Source: Caldifarciminota bacterium | GTDB lineage: Bacteria; Hydrothermota; UBA3073; NMUJ01 | Assembly (NCBI GenBank): GCA_021158725.1 | Contig: JAGGUB010000023.1 | Span: 1 to 8,857, forward strand | Reading direction: 5' to 3' | DNA length: 8,857 nucleotides | Shown: positions 1 to 6,510 of the stretch, piece after piece | Position numbering within the stretch: position 1 is the first letter of the stretch | Layout: every line of letters begins with the position of its first letter | Notes under the pieces: model-generated | Told to the model about the DNA's origin: nothing | What the model saw: the letters and a program-made list of their open reading frames with translations, nothing else | The model's database searches: none | Program-made: the position numbers and the translations under genes

Positions 1-1153
1 AACCATCTTCAGCTGCCTTGCTGACAAAATAGCTCACAATCTCGTGCCCCAACACAACAATATTACCTATGGCGAATATAAGGCTACCATCAACCGCTAT
101 TGAGGTTACCTTCGTATAGATTTCAGCCGGCGAACTTCCCCCCATATCTATCAGTTTAGTACGTGGTATATTGCATGCTATTGCATGTTTGATAAACACC
201 TTGGTTAGATATCCTGTGACTACATAATAATCCGCTGGCAGGCATGTAGCACATAATCTGGCAAGCTGTTTCGACCGTTCCACCCTATCTGCACGACAGT
301 TGATAAGTACCACCCTGTATTCATAGTTTTTGGCCAACCGTTCCCATATCATGCGGGTAGAGTCAGGGTCATTGGCTGCCATTGCATTCACGAAATAGAG
401 ATGCTTACCATCTTCTTTTAGCTCGTATACACGTAATGCACCAGGGTCGGGCTTCACGTTGTACATCCCTTGTAATGCTAAATCACGACTTATACCAAGC
501 TGTTTAAGCACCGTAAGTGCAAGCGCTACATTCTCCTTGTGCTCAATATAAGGGAAGTTAAGCATATCAGAATCAGTGACTAAACTCATATCAGCTTGCA
601 TAAGCTTCAGACCTAACCTATCCGCTGTTTGTTCCATGTACTGAAATATCCTATCTTCAGCAGTCATTATTATAGCATGTTGGGGTGCAGCCTCCAGCAT
701 CGCAGTAGCAGCATCCTCGATTGTTGGACCCATCACCTCAAGGTGGTCACTCCTAACGTTTGTGATGACATAAATGGTGGGGTTGATAAGCCTCTGTACC
801 TCAACCTTCTGTAGTTCCGGCCGTATCGACATACATTCTATAACCATCGCAGTGGCACCTACTCGTACAGCTTCGTTAACCACATAGCGCTGTTCGATAA
901 TGTTTGGGTTACCACGTCGATTTATGGGAGCTTCACTGCCGTCAGGATATATCATGCGTGCCGCGGTACCAGTAGTTTTGGCGAACACCTTCACACCAGC
1001 CGCCCTCAACCCGGCTGCTATCAATCGAGTTACTGATGATTTACCTCTACTGCCGTTAACCACTATTCGGATACCTATTGAGTTAAGCTTACGTATGTGG
1101 AATAGAAATTCGACAACCCCAACTACTGCAGAGATACAGGCTAAGCAAGCCAC
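1..1153 (-). CDS. pgsB: Poly-gamma-glutamate synthase PgsB/CapB, Mur-ligase family (3' end cut off)
   Basis: I translated this frame by hand; 384 codons lie in the window and the stop is off the left edge. Family members are about 390 residues, so only a short tail should be missing. Seen: a hydrophobic N-terminal segment (about residues 1-20), then the ATP-binding loop NGSRGKSSVTRL near residues 33-44, TTGTAARMIYPDG, and NPNIIEQR, with a Mur-ligase-like NVRSDHLEVMG further on. This order is typical of CapB/PgsB, the membrane-bound ATP-dependent ligase that joins glutamates through their gamma-carboxyls with PgsC and PgsA. A pgsC gene is expected just off the left edge. The start is uncertain: an in-frame TAA lies just upstream and no ATG is available, so GTG at 1153 is chosen; CTG at 1162 would add three residues and sits closer to the AAGGAGGT. 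Family call is firm; polymer product and exact start are inferred. Confidence 0.88.
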   Translation of the reverse strand, partial: MACLACISAVVGVVEFLFHIRKLNSIGIRIVVNGSRGKSSVTRLIAAGLRAAGVKVFAKTTGTAARMIYPDGSEAPINRRGNPNIIEQRYVVNEAVRVGATAMVIECMSIRPELQKVEVQRLINPTIYVITNVRSDHLEVMGPTIEDAATAMLEAAPQHAIIMTAEDRIFQYMEQTADRLGLKLMQADMSLVTDSDMLNFPYIEHKENVALALTVLKQLGISRDLALQGMYNVKPDPGALRVYELKEDGKHLYFVNAMAANDPDSTRMIWERLAKNYEYRVVLINCRADRVERSKQLARLCATCLPADYYVVTGYLTKVFIKHAIACNIPRTKLIDMGGSSPAEIYTKVTSIAVDGSLIFAIGNIVVLGHEIVSYFVSKAAEDG

Positions 1154-1165
1154 TGTTAGCAGGTT

Positions 1166-1173
1166 ACCTCCTT
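1166..1173 (-). promoter_or_regulatory. Shine-Dalgarno of pgsB
   Basis: AAGGAGGT read on the minus strand, 12 bases before the GTG at 1153 and 3 before a CTG at 1162. It is the only canonical Shine-Dalgarno before any gene start in this window. The spacing is long for GTG and short for CTG, so it does not settle the start. Confidence 0.65.
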
Positions 1174-1176
1174 GTG

Positions 1177-1182
1177 ATTATA
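1177..1182 (-). promoter_or_regulatory. -10 box of pgsB (TATAAT)
   Basis: A perfect TATAAT on the minus strand just upstream of the pgsB ribosome binding site. A start about seven bases downstream would place the 5' end at or within the AAGGAGGT, giving a leader of under 20 bases. No good -35 is found at 15-18 bp; TTGCAA (1204-1209) is 21 bp away. The promoter call is therefore tentative. Confidence 0.4.
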
Positions 1183-1212
1183 AGGATAATCGATTTCATG
1201 GGGTTGCAATGA

Positions 1213-1239
1213 TTGACATATTTTGTCCATGGATATTTT
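1213..1239 (+). promoter_or_regulatory. Promoter of the AOR gene, predicted leaderless
   Basis: A perfect -35 TTGACA (1213-1218), a 15-bp spacer and a -10 TATTTT (1234-1239) are followed by five bases and then the ATG at 1245. TTTTAA at 1236-1241 is an alternative -10 with a 17-bp spacer, but it would put the transcription start inside the ATG. Either way the mRNA would have almost no 5' leader. An in-frame TAA two codons before the ATG rules out an upstream start. The stretch ATATTTTAAAA (1233-1243) recurs exactly before the class A PBP gene. Confidence 0.55.
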
Positions 1240-1244
1240 AAAAC

Positions 1245-3056
1245 ATGGGCTATACCGGTAAGTATCTCGATGTGGATCTTTCCACAGGTAAGGTTAAGGT
1301 CAACCCCGTACCGTGGGATTGGCTACGTGACTTCCTTGGTGGTAAGGGATTGGGTGCAAGGATACTGCTTGATGAGCTACCACCAAAGCTCGACCCATTA
1401 TCACCCGACAATCTACTTATCTTGCTCACAGGCCCGCTTACTGGTACGACTATGCCGTCATCCGGTAGATGGACCATAGTCGTCAAGTCACCACATACTG
1501 GTACGTTCAACGATTCGCACATTGGGGGTAACTTTGGTGCTAAACTCAAAAAGGCGGGTTTCGATTTCGTCATAATCCGTGGTAAAGCACCCAAACCGGT
1601 ATACCTACACATATTTGATGGCGGTGCTGAGATAAAAGATGCCACCGATCTATGGGGTAAACGCATATTTGAGGTTGATGACATACTGCACGATAGATAC
1701 AAAGATGCATCCGTAGGTGCGATAGGGCCTGCAGGTGAGAACCTTGTCACCTTTGCATGTATAAGTTTTGATAAAGGACGACAATCCGGTCGTGGTGGCA
1801 CAGGCACGGTCATGGGTAGTAAGAACCTCAAGGCGCTCGTCGTACAGGGTACGGGTGGTATCAACTATCACGATGCGGATGGCTTCCGCCAACTGGTAGC
1901 TAAGCTCAACCAGAAGCTACGCAAACACCCAGTACGTATGAAACGCCACAAGATAGGTACACTCAACTGCATATGGGAGGGTATCGATGGTGGTGTGTTA
2001 CCATTCTACAACTATGGTGGTAAGTGGGATGCAAGGATAATCGAACTCGTACCACAGGTGTTGATAGAGAAAGGCATGCTACAAGGTAAACGCGGTTGCT
2101 ACTCATGTCCATTCGTATGTACTAACTACACCCGCATACCGAAGGGTGAATACGCCGGTAAGGCGTATGAGGTACCAGAATATGAACCTACTGCACTGTT
2201 TGGCTGTAACCTCGGTATCTTCAGCTACGAGGATATCGTCTATGCACACACACTATGTAACGATCTGGGTGTAGATGCCATCAGCATGGCCAACATTACT
2301 GGGTTTGCAATGGAATGTTACGAGCGTGGCCTCATATCGAGTGAAATCCCCCTAAATTGGGGTAACGGTGATGCAGTGATAGAATTCATCAAGAGTGTAG
2401 CCTACAAACGTGGTATCGGTGAGCTATTTGCAGGCGGTGTTAAAAGGGCTGCTGCTCAAATAGGTAAAGGTAGTGAGAAATTTGCCATCCACGTAAAGGG
2501 GCTCGAGATTGCGGGTGTTGATCCACGTGCATCATGGGGTATGGCGTTAGCGTTTGCTACCGCGGATCGCGGTGGTTGCCACCAACGTGCATGGACTCCA
2601 CGTGCTGAACTCTACGGTAAGGTGGATAAACACTCACCTGAACAGTTAGCGCATTTCGTACGTTATGTACAAGATGAACGTGCTGCCGCCTATTCGTTAG
2701 TAGTGTGTGACTTTATGCCAATAAGTGAGGACGAGTTTGCTGAACTCATCACAAAGGATACAGGGTTTGAGATTGAAGCTGATAGTTATGTGAAACTGGG
2801 TGAACGTATCTGGAACCTTGTCCGCATATTCAACCTACGTGAGGGGTTCACACGCAAAGATGATACATTACCGGCGAGGTTCTTCGAAGAGCATATCGAA
2901 GATGGCCCCGCGAAGGGTGAAATAATACCACGTGATAAGTTTGATAAGATGCTCGACATCTACTACGAGATAAGGGGTTGGAACAAGGAAGGTATACCGA
3001 CAGAGTCCAAGCTTAAGGAGCTTGGGCTATCCGATTTGTCTCGTGAGCTACGTTAA
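1245..3056 (+). CDS. aor: Tungsten-dependent aldehyde:ferredoxin oxidoreductase family protein
   Basis: 603 residues, matching the roughly 605 of Pyrococcus AOR. These enzymes oxidise aldehydes to carboxylic acids in the cytoplasm using a tungstopterin and one [4Fe-4S] cluster, passing electrons to ferredoxin. Seen: N-terminal MGYTGKYLDVDLSTG and GGKGLGARIL (32-41), IGGNFGAKLKKAGFD (93-107), GRGGTGTVMGSKNLKA (182-197), and cluster ligands Cys285, Cys288, Cys292 and Cys488. Glu312 (PEYE) and His446 (GGCHQ) fit the active-site Glu and His of the family. Oddity: the two DxxGL(C/D) pterin-binding motifs are NDLGVD (339-344) and YSLVVC (483-488); the second has lost both Asp and Gly. No partner Fe-S or flavin subunit lies beside it, so a monofunctional ferredoxin-linked enzyme is inferred. 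Family certain; the aldehyde substrate and the metal (W or Mo) cannot be read from sequence. Confidence 0.95.
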   Translation: MGYTGKYLDVDLSTGKVKVNPVPWDWLRDFLGGKGLGARILLDELPPKLDPLSPDNLLILLTGPLTGTTMPSSGRWTIVVKSPHTGTFNDSHIGGNFGAKLKKAGFDFVIIRGKAPKPVYLHIFDGGAEIKDATDLWGKRIFEVDDILHDRYKDASVGAIGPAGENLVTFACISFDKGRQSGRGGTGTVMGSKNLKALVVQGTGGINYHDADGFRQLVAKLNQKLRKHPVRMKRHKIGTLNCIWEGIDGGVLPFYNYGGKWDARIIELVPQVLIEKGMLQGKRGCYSCPFVCTNYTRIPKGEYAGKAYEVPEYEPTALFGCNLGIFSYEDIVYAHTLCNDLGVDAISMANITGFAMECYERGLISSEIPLNWGNGDAVIEFIKSVAYKRGIGELFAGGVKRAAAQIGKGSEKFAIHVKGLEIAGVDPRASWGMALAFATADRGGCHQRAWTPRAELYGKVDKHSPEQLAHFVRYVQDERAAAYSLVVCDFMPISEDEFAELITKDTGFEIEADSYVKLGERIWNLVRIFNLREGFTRKDDTLPARFFEEHIEDGPAKGEIIPRDKFDKMLDIYYEIRGWNKEGIPTESKLKELGLSDLSRELR

Positions 3057-3601
3057 ATTTTTTCCGGTGGCCGCCGTAGGATGGCACGCTCTTCGATCAC
3101 ATAATCGATAGGCCCCTGTGGCCCTATCCCTATTATTTTGAATGCAGTCGTATAGTTACGTTTAACTTCCAGCGGTATGTATAGGACTACACCGGGAGTG
3201 TGTGGGTAATCGCTTGTCCCTCTAAATGTCATCACAGCTATCTCGTTAGCATTGAATGGGTTGGCAAAATCCGACGGCAATAGGCAGAACCCCTTACTTT
3301 CGTGTATATCAGCAGCTGTGGCAGGATCTTTACCCCCCGTAACCGAACGCGGATCCTTAACATTCAACCCTATGGAACGAGCCACCTCCTTTATGGGTAT
3401 ATCCAAACGTGCAGGATAGTAACCACCAGTAGCTAATGCAAACTCCAGCAATGCACTATGAAGGGTATCCATGTTCTGTTTGAGGGATTCAATTTGCCTC
3501 ACCTCCTGATGCGTATAGAAGTAGTATAACCCCACTATGATGATGGTTACCACGAGTACAGCCAGTACAGCACGTAAAAGTACGGAGCTGATGCGTTCCA
3601 T
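3053..3601 (-). CDS. Single-pass membrane protein with pseudopilin-like extracytoplasmic region, function unknown
   Basis: 182 residues. A short N-terminus (MERISS) is followed by one hydrophobic helix at about 7-29 and then a soluble domain. The helix leads into an amphipathic stretch ending ALLEFALATGGYYPA (50-64), and LPSDFANPF comes at 108-116. Type IV pilins and GspG-like pseudopilins have such a helix, then a G-x-YP turn and an L-P-x-x-x-x-NPF element. However, it lacks the prepilin peptidase site (Gly followed by Phe-Thr-Leu-Ile-Glu), so if related it is not processed in the usual way. It starts on the stop of the nucleotidyltransferase gene (TGATG, one-base overlap), so the two are almost surely co-transcribed and translationally coupled. 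Its stop overlaps the AOR stop tail to tail. The pilin resemblance is an inference from pattern alone; function unknown. Confidence 0.75.
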   Translation of the reverse strand: MERISSVLLRAVLAVLVVTIIIVGLYYFYTHQEVRQIESLKQNMDTLHSALLEFALATGGYYPARLDIPIKEVARSIGLNVKDPRSVTGGKDPATAADIHESKGFCLLPSDFANPFNANEIAVMTFRGTSDYPHTPGVVLYIPLEVKRNYTTAFKIIGIGPQGPIDYVIEERAILRRPPEKI

Positions 3602-4335
3602 CAGATACTATCCGCTATATCTGCAAGCTTCTCAAGTTCACGATGATACGATTCGAACAAACTTATGAGCTCTGTCGACGTAAACGATACCCCCTGCCGT
3701 AGCTGCAACAATCTCTTGAAAGTAGCTGCATCTATGAGGTTGAATTGCTCCACAACATTGTTTATCAGCGCATCTCGTGACATAGGTGGCTGTACCCCTT
3801 TTAATCTCAGTAATTGTCTAAGCACTGGTATGATAGCTGCAAACGAACGTATCAATAAGTTACGTAAGGTTTTGGGTGAGTTACCGTGCTCAATGTATGC
3901 ACTCCTTATAGTGAGTAGTTGGCCCTTTATCTTTTCTTCACATTCAAGCCGTAGCTGTTCATGTGTGGGCTCCACGTTAGCAAGCAAATCCTCCCCATAT
4001 ATTACGACACGTGTATCGCGTATCTCCAAAAACTCGATAGGGAATACGTCTACCGATCGCTCTATGTACGAGGGATGTACGATAAGTGGTGGTGGTATCC
4101 TTCTTTTGATACCCTTAAGCACTATCGGTATTATTGCACGTAAGTGACCGAAATCGATATCCTTTACCACTATAAGTAGATTGATATCAGAACGTCCTGG
4201 AATGTAATCCTCACCCGTCGCACTACCATAAAGTATTATGGAGACAATGTTTTCACGCCCTATTTTAGCAATAAGCTTATCAAGGTAGGGTTGTAACACC
4301 TTACGTACATCATTACGTACCGTTTCCAATCCCAT
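3601..4335 (-). CDS. Pol beta-type nucleotidyltransferase domain protein with altered active site
   Basis: 244 residues. Residues about 30-57 carry the nucleotidyltransferase fingerprint: ILYGSATGEDYIPGRSDINLLIV, split here as Gly37-Ser38 followed by Asp50-Ile51-Asn52. The canonical metal pair is DxD or DxE; here the second acidic residue is Asn52. A possible third carboxylate is Asp96 or Glu101 in VDVFPIEFLEI. The C-terminal half is helical and positively charged, perhaps a substrate-binding or helical-bundle domain like those in MNT/HEPN-type or kanamycin nucleotidyltransferase-like proteins. No HEPN RxxxxH motif is evident. The ATG is the first start after an in-frame TAG and sits six bases below a -10 box. 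It is followed with a one-base overlap by a membrane protein gene. Fold call is good; substrate, and whether it is catalytically active, are unknown. Confidence 0.82.
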   Translation of the reverse strand: MGLETVRNDVRKVLQPYLDKLIAKIGRENIVSIILYGSATGEDYIPGRSDINLLIVVKDIDFGHLRAIIPIVLKGIKRRIPPPLIVHPSYIERSVDVFPIEFLEIRDTRVVIYGEDLLANVEPTHEQLRLECEEKIKGQLLTIRSAYIEHGNSPKTLRNLLIRSFAAIIPVLRQLLRLKGVQPPMSRDALINNVVEQFNLIDAATFKRLLQLRQGVSFTSTELISLFESYHRELEKLADIADSI

Positions 4336-4341
4336 CCTATT

Positions 4342-4368
4342 AGTATAAAATGTTTTTAACTACGTCAA
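4342..4368 (-). promoter_or_regulatory. Promoter of the nucleotidyltransferase operon, predicted leaderless
   Basis: On the minus strand, -35 TTGACG (4368-4363), a 15-bp spacer and -10 TATACT (4347-4342) are followed by exactly six bases (AATAGG) and the ATG. Transcription would then begin at the A of the start codon. An in-frame TAG upstream and no other start codon in between support the start choice. The -35 box abuts a 7-bp inverted repeat. Confidence 0.6.
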
Positions 4369-4385
4369 TCACCACAGAGGTGATT
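4367..4385 (-). repeat. 7-bp perfect inverted repeat after the wecB stop
   Basis: AATCACC (4367-4373) and GGTGATT (4379-4385) with a five-base loop. Read on the minus strand, the stem begins at the last base of the wecB stop codon and its far arm overlaps the -35 box of the nucleotidyltransferase promoter by two bases. No U-run follows directly, so it is not a classical terminator. It could be a weak 3' hairpin for the wecB mRNA or an operator for the next promoter. Confidence 0.5.
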
Positions 4386-5521
4386 CAGTTCATACCATAC
4401 CAATTAGCAATCACATCCACTATGCGGGTGGCAGCTTTACCATCCCATAATGGGATGATATCAGCATGCTTGCGGTTACCTGCAAGCACTTTATGTGCCT
4501 CGTGGATTATCAGTTGCTTATCCGTACCTACAAGTGTATTTGTACCACGTGTAAGTGTGAACGGATACTCGGTACGGTTACGTAATGTCAAACATGGTAT
4601 GTTTAACATCATTGTTTCCTTCTGTATGCCACCCGAATCTGTAAACACGATAGCGGCATGCATCTCAAGTGATATGAAATCGAGATACCCGATGGGTTTC
4701 ATCGCATAAAGGGCGGGTTGTTTGATACGATTGCCGGGCCATTCGTTTATCATGTTGGTGAACCCAAACTCCTCTATCCTTTTACGTGTACGCGGATGTA
4801 TGGGAAATATAAGTGGTATATCCTTACATATTTCATTGAGTGCATCCAACACCGAATGAAGTCTCTCAGGGTTGTCGACATTCTCCGCACGATGCAGGGT
4901 TACCACCCCATATTGCAGATGCTCCAACCCCATACGGTGGTGTATTTTGCGGTTACGTGCTTTGTCCAAATTATCTATCAGTACATCTATCATCACATCA
5001 CCTACAAGAAATATTTTATATTCAGGTACACCCTCACGTATGAGGTTGTAATTCGCCTCCTGCACGGGGGTGAACAGCAACTCAGCTACCCTATCTGTAA
5101 GGATGCGGTTGAGCTCCTCCGGCATCTGCATATCGAAGCTACGTAACCCTGCCTCCACATGTGCCACCGGTATATGTAGTTTAGCGGCTGCCAATGCACC
5201 TGCCAATGTGGAGTTGACATCGCCTACCACCATTACGAGGTTGGGCTGTTGCTCCATGAATACACGTTCGAGTGCTATCAACATCTTACCGGTCTGTTCC
5301 CCATGTGTACCCGACCCTATACCCAGATATATATGAGGTTCTGGTATATCCAGATCTTCGAAGAATATTTTCGACATCTCATAATCATAGTGTTGTCCCG
5401 TATGTATAAGCAATGTATGGAATGTTGACCTATTTGCTGCATTGTAGCGGTTGATCGCCTTAAGTATGGGGGTGATTTTCATGAAATTGGGCCTTGCACC
5501 CACAACGATGGCGAGCTTCAT
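4385..5521 (-). CDS. wecB: UDP-N-acetylglucosamine 2-epimerase (non-hydrolysing)
   Basis: 378 residues, the usual length. The enzyme interconverts UDP-GlcNAc and UDP-ManNAc in the cytoplasm, feeding synthesis of ManNAc or ManNAcA units in capsules, enterobacterial common antigen or teichoic-type linkage units. Seen in order: GARPNFMKITPIL (8-20), HTGQHYDYEMS (40-50), VVGDVNST with Asp101, HVEAGLRS with Glu123, MPEELNR with Glu135/136, LVGDVMIDVL, TLHRAENVDNPERL with His210, FPIHPRTRKRI, and TDSGGIQKE (294-302) followed by TEYPFTLTRGTN. These match the catalytic Asp, Glu, Glu and His of the family. It starts on the murB stop (TAATG), so it is co-expressed with murB. Both enzymes draw on UDP-GlcNAc, one for peptidoglycan and one for a surface polymer. 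No wecC (UDP-ManNAc dehydrogenase) is in the window. Confidence 0.96.
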   Translation of the reverse strand: MKLAIVVGARPNFMKITPILKAINRYNAANRSTFHTLLIHTGQHYDYEMSKIFFEDLDIPEPHIYLGIGSGTHGEQTGKMLIALERVFMEQQPNLVMVVGDVNSTLAGALAAAKLHIPVAHVEAGLRSFDMQMPEELNRILTDRVAELLFTPVQEANYNLIREGVPEYKIFLVGDVMIDVLIDNLDKARNRKIHHRMGLEHLQYGVVTLHRAENVDNPERLHSVLDALNEICKDIPLIFPIHPRTRKRIEEFGFTNMINEWPGNRIKQPALYAMKPIGYLDFISLEMHAAIVFTDSGGIQKETMMLNIPCLTLRNRTEYPFTLTRGTNTLVGTDKQLIIHEAHKVLAGNRKHADIIPLWDGKAATRIVDVIANWYGMN

Positions 5522-6372
5522 TATAAGATTTCGATTTCGAGTTCCAGCTCGATATCGAATTGCTCCTTAACTTTGTCCCTTGCTATCTCTATGAGTTGCC
5601 AAACATCTTTGAAGGTTGCCCCACCTAAATTCACTATGAAATTGGCATGCTTACGTGAGATCATAGCTTTACCAATTTGTAGCCCTTTCAATCCACACTG
5701 CTCTATGAGCCTACCCGCATAATCGTTGGCTGGGTTACGGAATATGCTGCCACCACTTGGATATTCCAACGGTATACGGTGTTTACGTTTTTGGATGAGC
5801 TCGTTAACACGTACCCTTATGGTTTCGGGGTTTTCGGGGTTGAGTCGCAGCTTCGCCCCCAGTATTATCTCACGCGTATTGTGGAACCTACTCTGACGGT
5901 AGCCGAACTCGAGTTCATCCAACCCCAGTGTTTGGATTTCACCTTTGTTGTTGAGTATTTCCACCTCTTCGATGACATCTTTCATTGTGATCTTTTTGAG
6001 TCCCGCGTTCATGTATATGGCACCACCAAGCGTACCGGGTATACCGGCAAGAAACTCTATCCCAGCGAGCCCGCGTTCCATGCAATTCATAAGCAGGGTT
6101 GCCAGTGGTATACCAGCCTGTGCAATCAGATAATTATTGTCAAACCTATAGTCTGAGGTTGCCATCTTGATCACCATACCAGGGAAGCCCTCGTCATGCA
6201 CCAAAAGGTTCGACCCACCACCTATCACATACGTGGGCCATCCCTCACGGTGTGCCCATTCGAGTGCATTAAGTAATTCATCAATATTACGTACTATAAC
6301 CATCACACGTGCGGGCCCACCTATCTTAAACGTAGTGTGTTTCGAAAGCGGTTCGTTGTACCGTATCTCCAT
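5521..6372 (-). CDS. murB: UDP-N-acetylenolpyruvoylglucosamine reductase MurB
   Basis: 283 residues. This cytoplasmic FAD enzyme reduces the enolpyruvyl ether of UDP-GlcNAc with NADPH to give UDP-MurNAc, the second committed step of peptidoglycan synthesis. Seen: PLSKHTTFKIGGPA (8-21), FAD-binding VIGGGSNLLV (49-58), LAGIPGTLGGAIYMNAG (108-124), GYRQSRF (157-163) with the active-site Arg159, PSGGSIFRNP (205-214) with the proton-donor Ser209, and a C-terminal IELE stretch near 274-277 supplying the expected Glu. The GYRxSRF form and compact C-terminus suggest the type II (Bacillus/Staphylococcus-like) class. The N-terminus is short, but an in-frame TAA four codons upstream leaves this ATG as the earliest. 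It heads the murB-wecB operon, divergent from a class A PBP gene, so two peptidoglycan genes share one control region. I see no missing key residue. Confidence 0.97.
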   Translation of the reverse strand: MEIRYNEPLSKHTTFKIGGPARVMVIVRNIDELLNALEWAHREGWPTYVIGGGSNLLVHDEGFPGMVIKMATSDYRFDNNYLIAQAGIPLATLLMNCMERGLAGIEFLAGIPGTLGGAIYMNAGLKKITMKDVIEEVEILNNKGEIQTLGLDELEFGYRQSRFHNTREIILGAKLRLNPENPETIRVRVNELIQKRKHRIPLEYPSGGSIFRNPANDYAGRLIEQCGLKGLQIGKAMISRKHANFIVNLGGATFKDVWQLIEIARDKVKEQFDIELELEIEIL

Positions 6373-6378
6373 CTCACA

Positions 6379-6405
6379 AATTTAAAACATTTTCACGGTT
6401 AATAA
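6379..6405 (-). promoter_or_regulatory. Possible promoter of murB, predicted leaderless
   Basis: On the minus strand a -10-like TAAATT (6384-6379) is followed by exactly six bases (TGTGAG) and the murB ATG. At the same 15-bp spacing used by other genes here, the -35 position reads TTATTA, only three matches to TTGACA. The spacing fits the leaderless pattern of the window but the -35 is weak. Confidence 0.35.
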
Positions 6406-6436
6406 ATTATGAACCTATACGCCTTTGTTTTAAATT
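6379..6436. repeat. 11-bp perfect inverted repeat in the murB/PBP divergent region
   Basis: AATTTAAAACA at 6379-6389 and its exact reverse complement TGTTTTAAATT at 6426-6436, with 36 bp between them. The left arm covers the suggested murB -10 box. It may be a pair of operator half-sites, or two opposed copies of the TTTTAAA promoter element seen elsewhere in the window. AT-richness makes chance more likely than for a mixed sequence. Confidence 0.45.
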
Positions 6437-6440
6437 AACG

Positions 6441-6454
6441 CACATACGTGTGTG
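6441..6454. promoter_or_regulatory. 14-bp imperfect palindrome, candidate operator
   Basis: CACATACGTGTGTG is centred on ACGT (6446-6449); four of the five flanking base pairs on each side match and the innermost does not. It lies between the divergent murB and class A PBP promoters, about 24 bp above the PBP -35 box. Size and symmetry suit a dimeric repressor, but no regulator gene is nearby. Confidence 0.3.
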
Positions 6455-6477
6455 GTCAACCGCTGTCGGTGATGAGG

Positions 6478-6504
6478 TTGATTTTATAGGTATCCAAATA
6501 TTTT
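6478..6504 (+). promoter_or_regulatory. Promoter of the class A PBP gene, predicted leaderless
   Basis: -35 TTGATT (6478-6483), a 15-bp spacer, -10 TATTTT (6499-6504), then exactly six bases (AAAAGG) and the ATG at 6511. The transcription start would fall on the A of the ATG. The GGTTGA at the -35 (6476-6481) is an inverted copy of TCAACC at 6456-6461, so the -35 may lie inside a second small dyad. Confidence 0.5.
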
Positions 6505-6510
6505 AAAAGG

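Noticed and set aside
900..1241. Plus-strand open frame of 113 codons
   Set aside because: It is antisense to pgsB, whose Mur-ligase motifs are clear, and its translation resembles no protein family.
1250..1864. Minus-strand open frame of 204 codons inside AOR
   Set aside because: Antisense to strongly conserved AOR motifs; proline- and serine-rich composition is typical of a shadow frame.
3061..3075. GC-rich dyad CGGTGGCCGCCG after the AOR T-run, considered as a terminator
   Set aside because: The T-run precedes rather than follows the stem on the plus strand, and on the minus strand the stem is followed by A residues; it also codes for the end of the membrane protein.
3665..4147. Plus-strand open frame of 160 codons
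   Set aside because: Antisense shadow of the nucleotidyltransferase gene; serine-rich with no recognisable motif.
3599..4335. Nucleotidyltransferase pair as a classical MNT/HEPN toxin-antitoxin system
   Set aside because: The partner has a membrane helix and pilin-like pattern, with no HEPN RxxxxH motif, and the gene order and sizes do not match.
6459..6470. ACCG-CTGT-CGGT hairpin considered as an attenuator or RNA leader
   Set aside because: It lies upstream of the predicted PBP transcription start, so it would not be in the mRNA; a four-pair stem is also weak.
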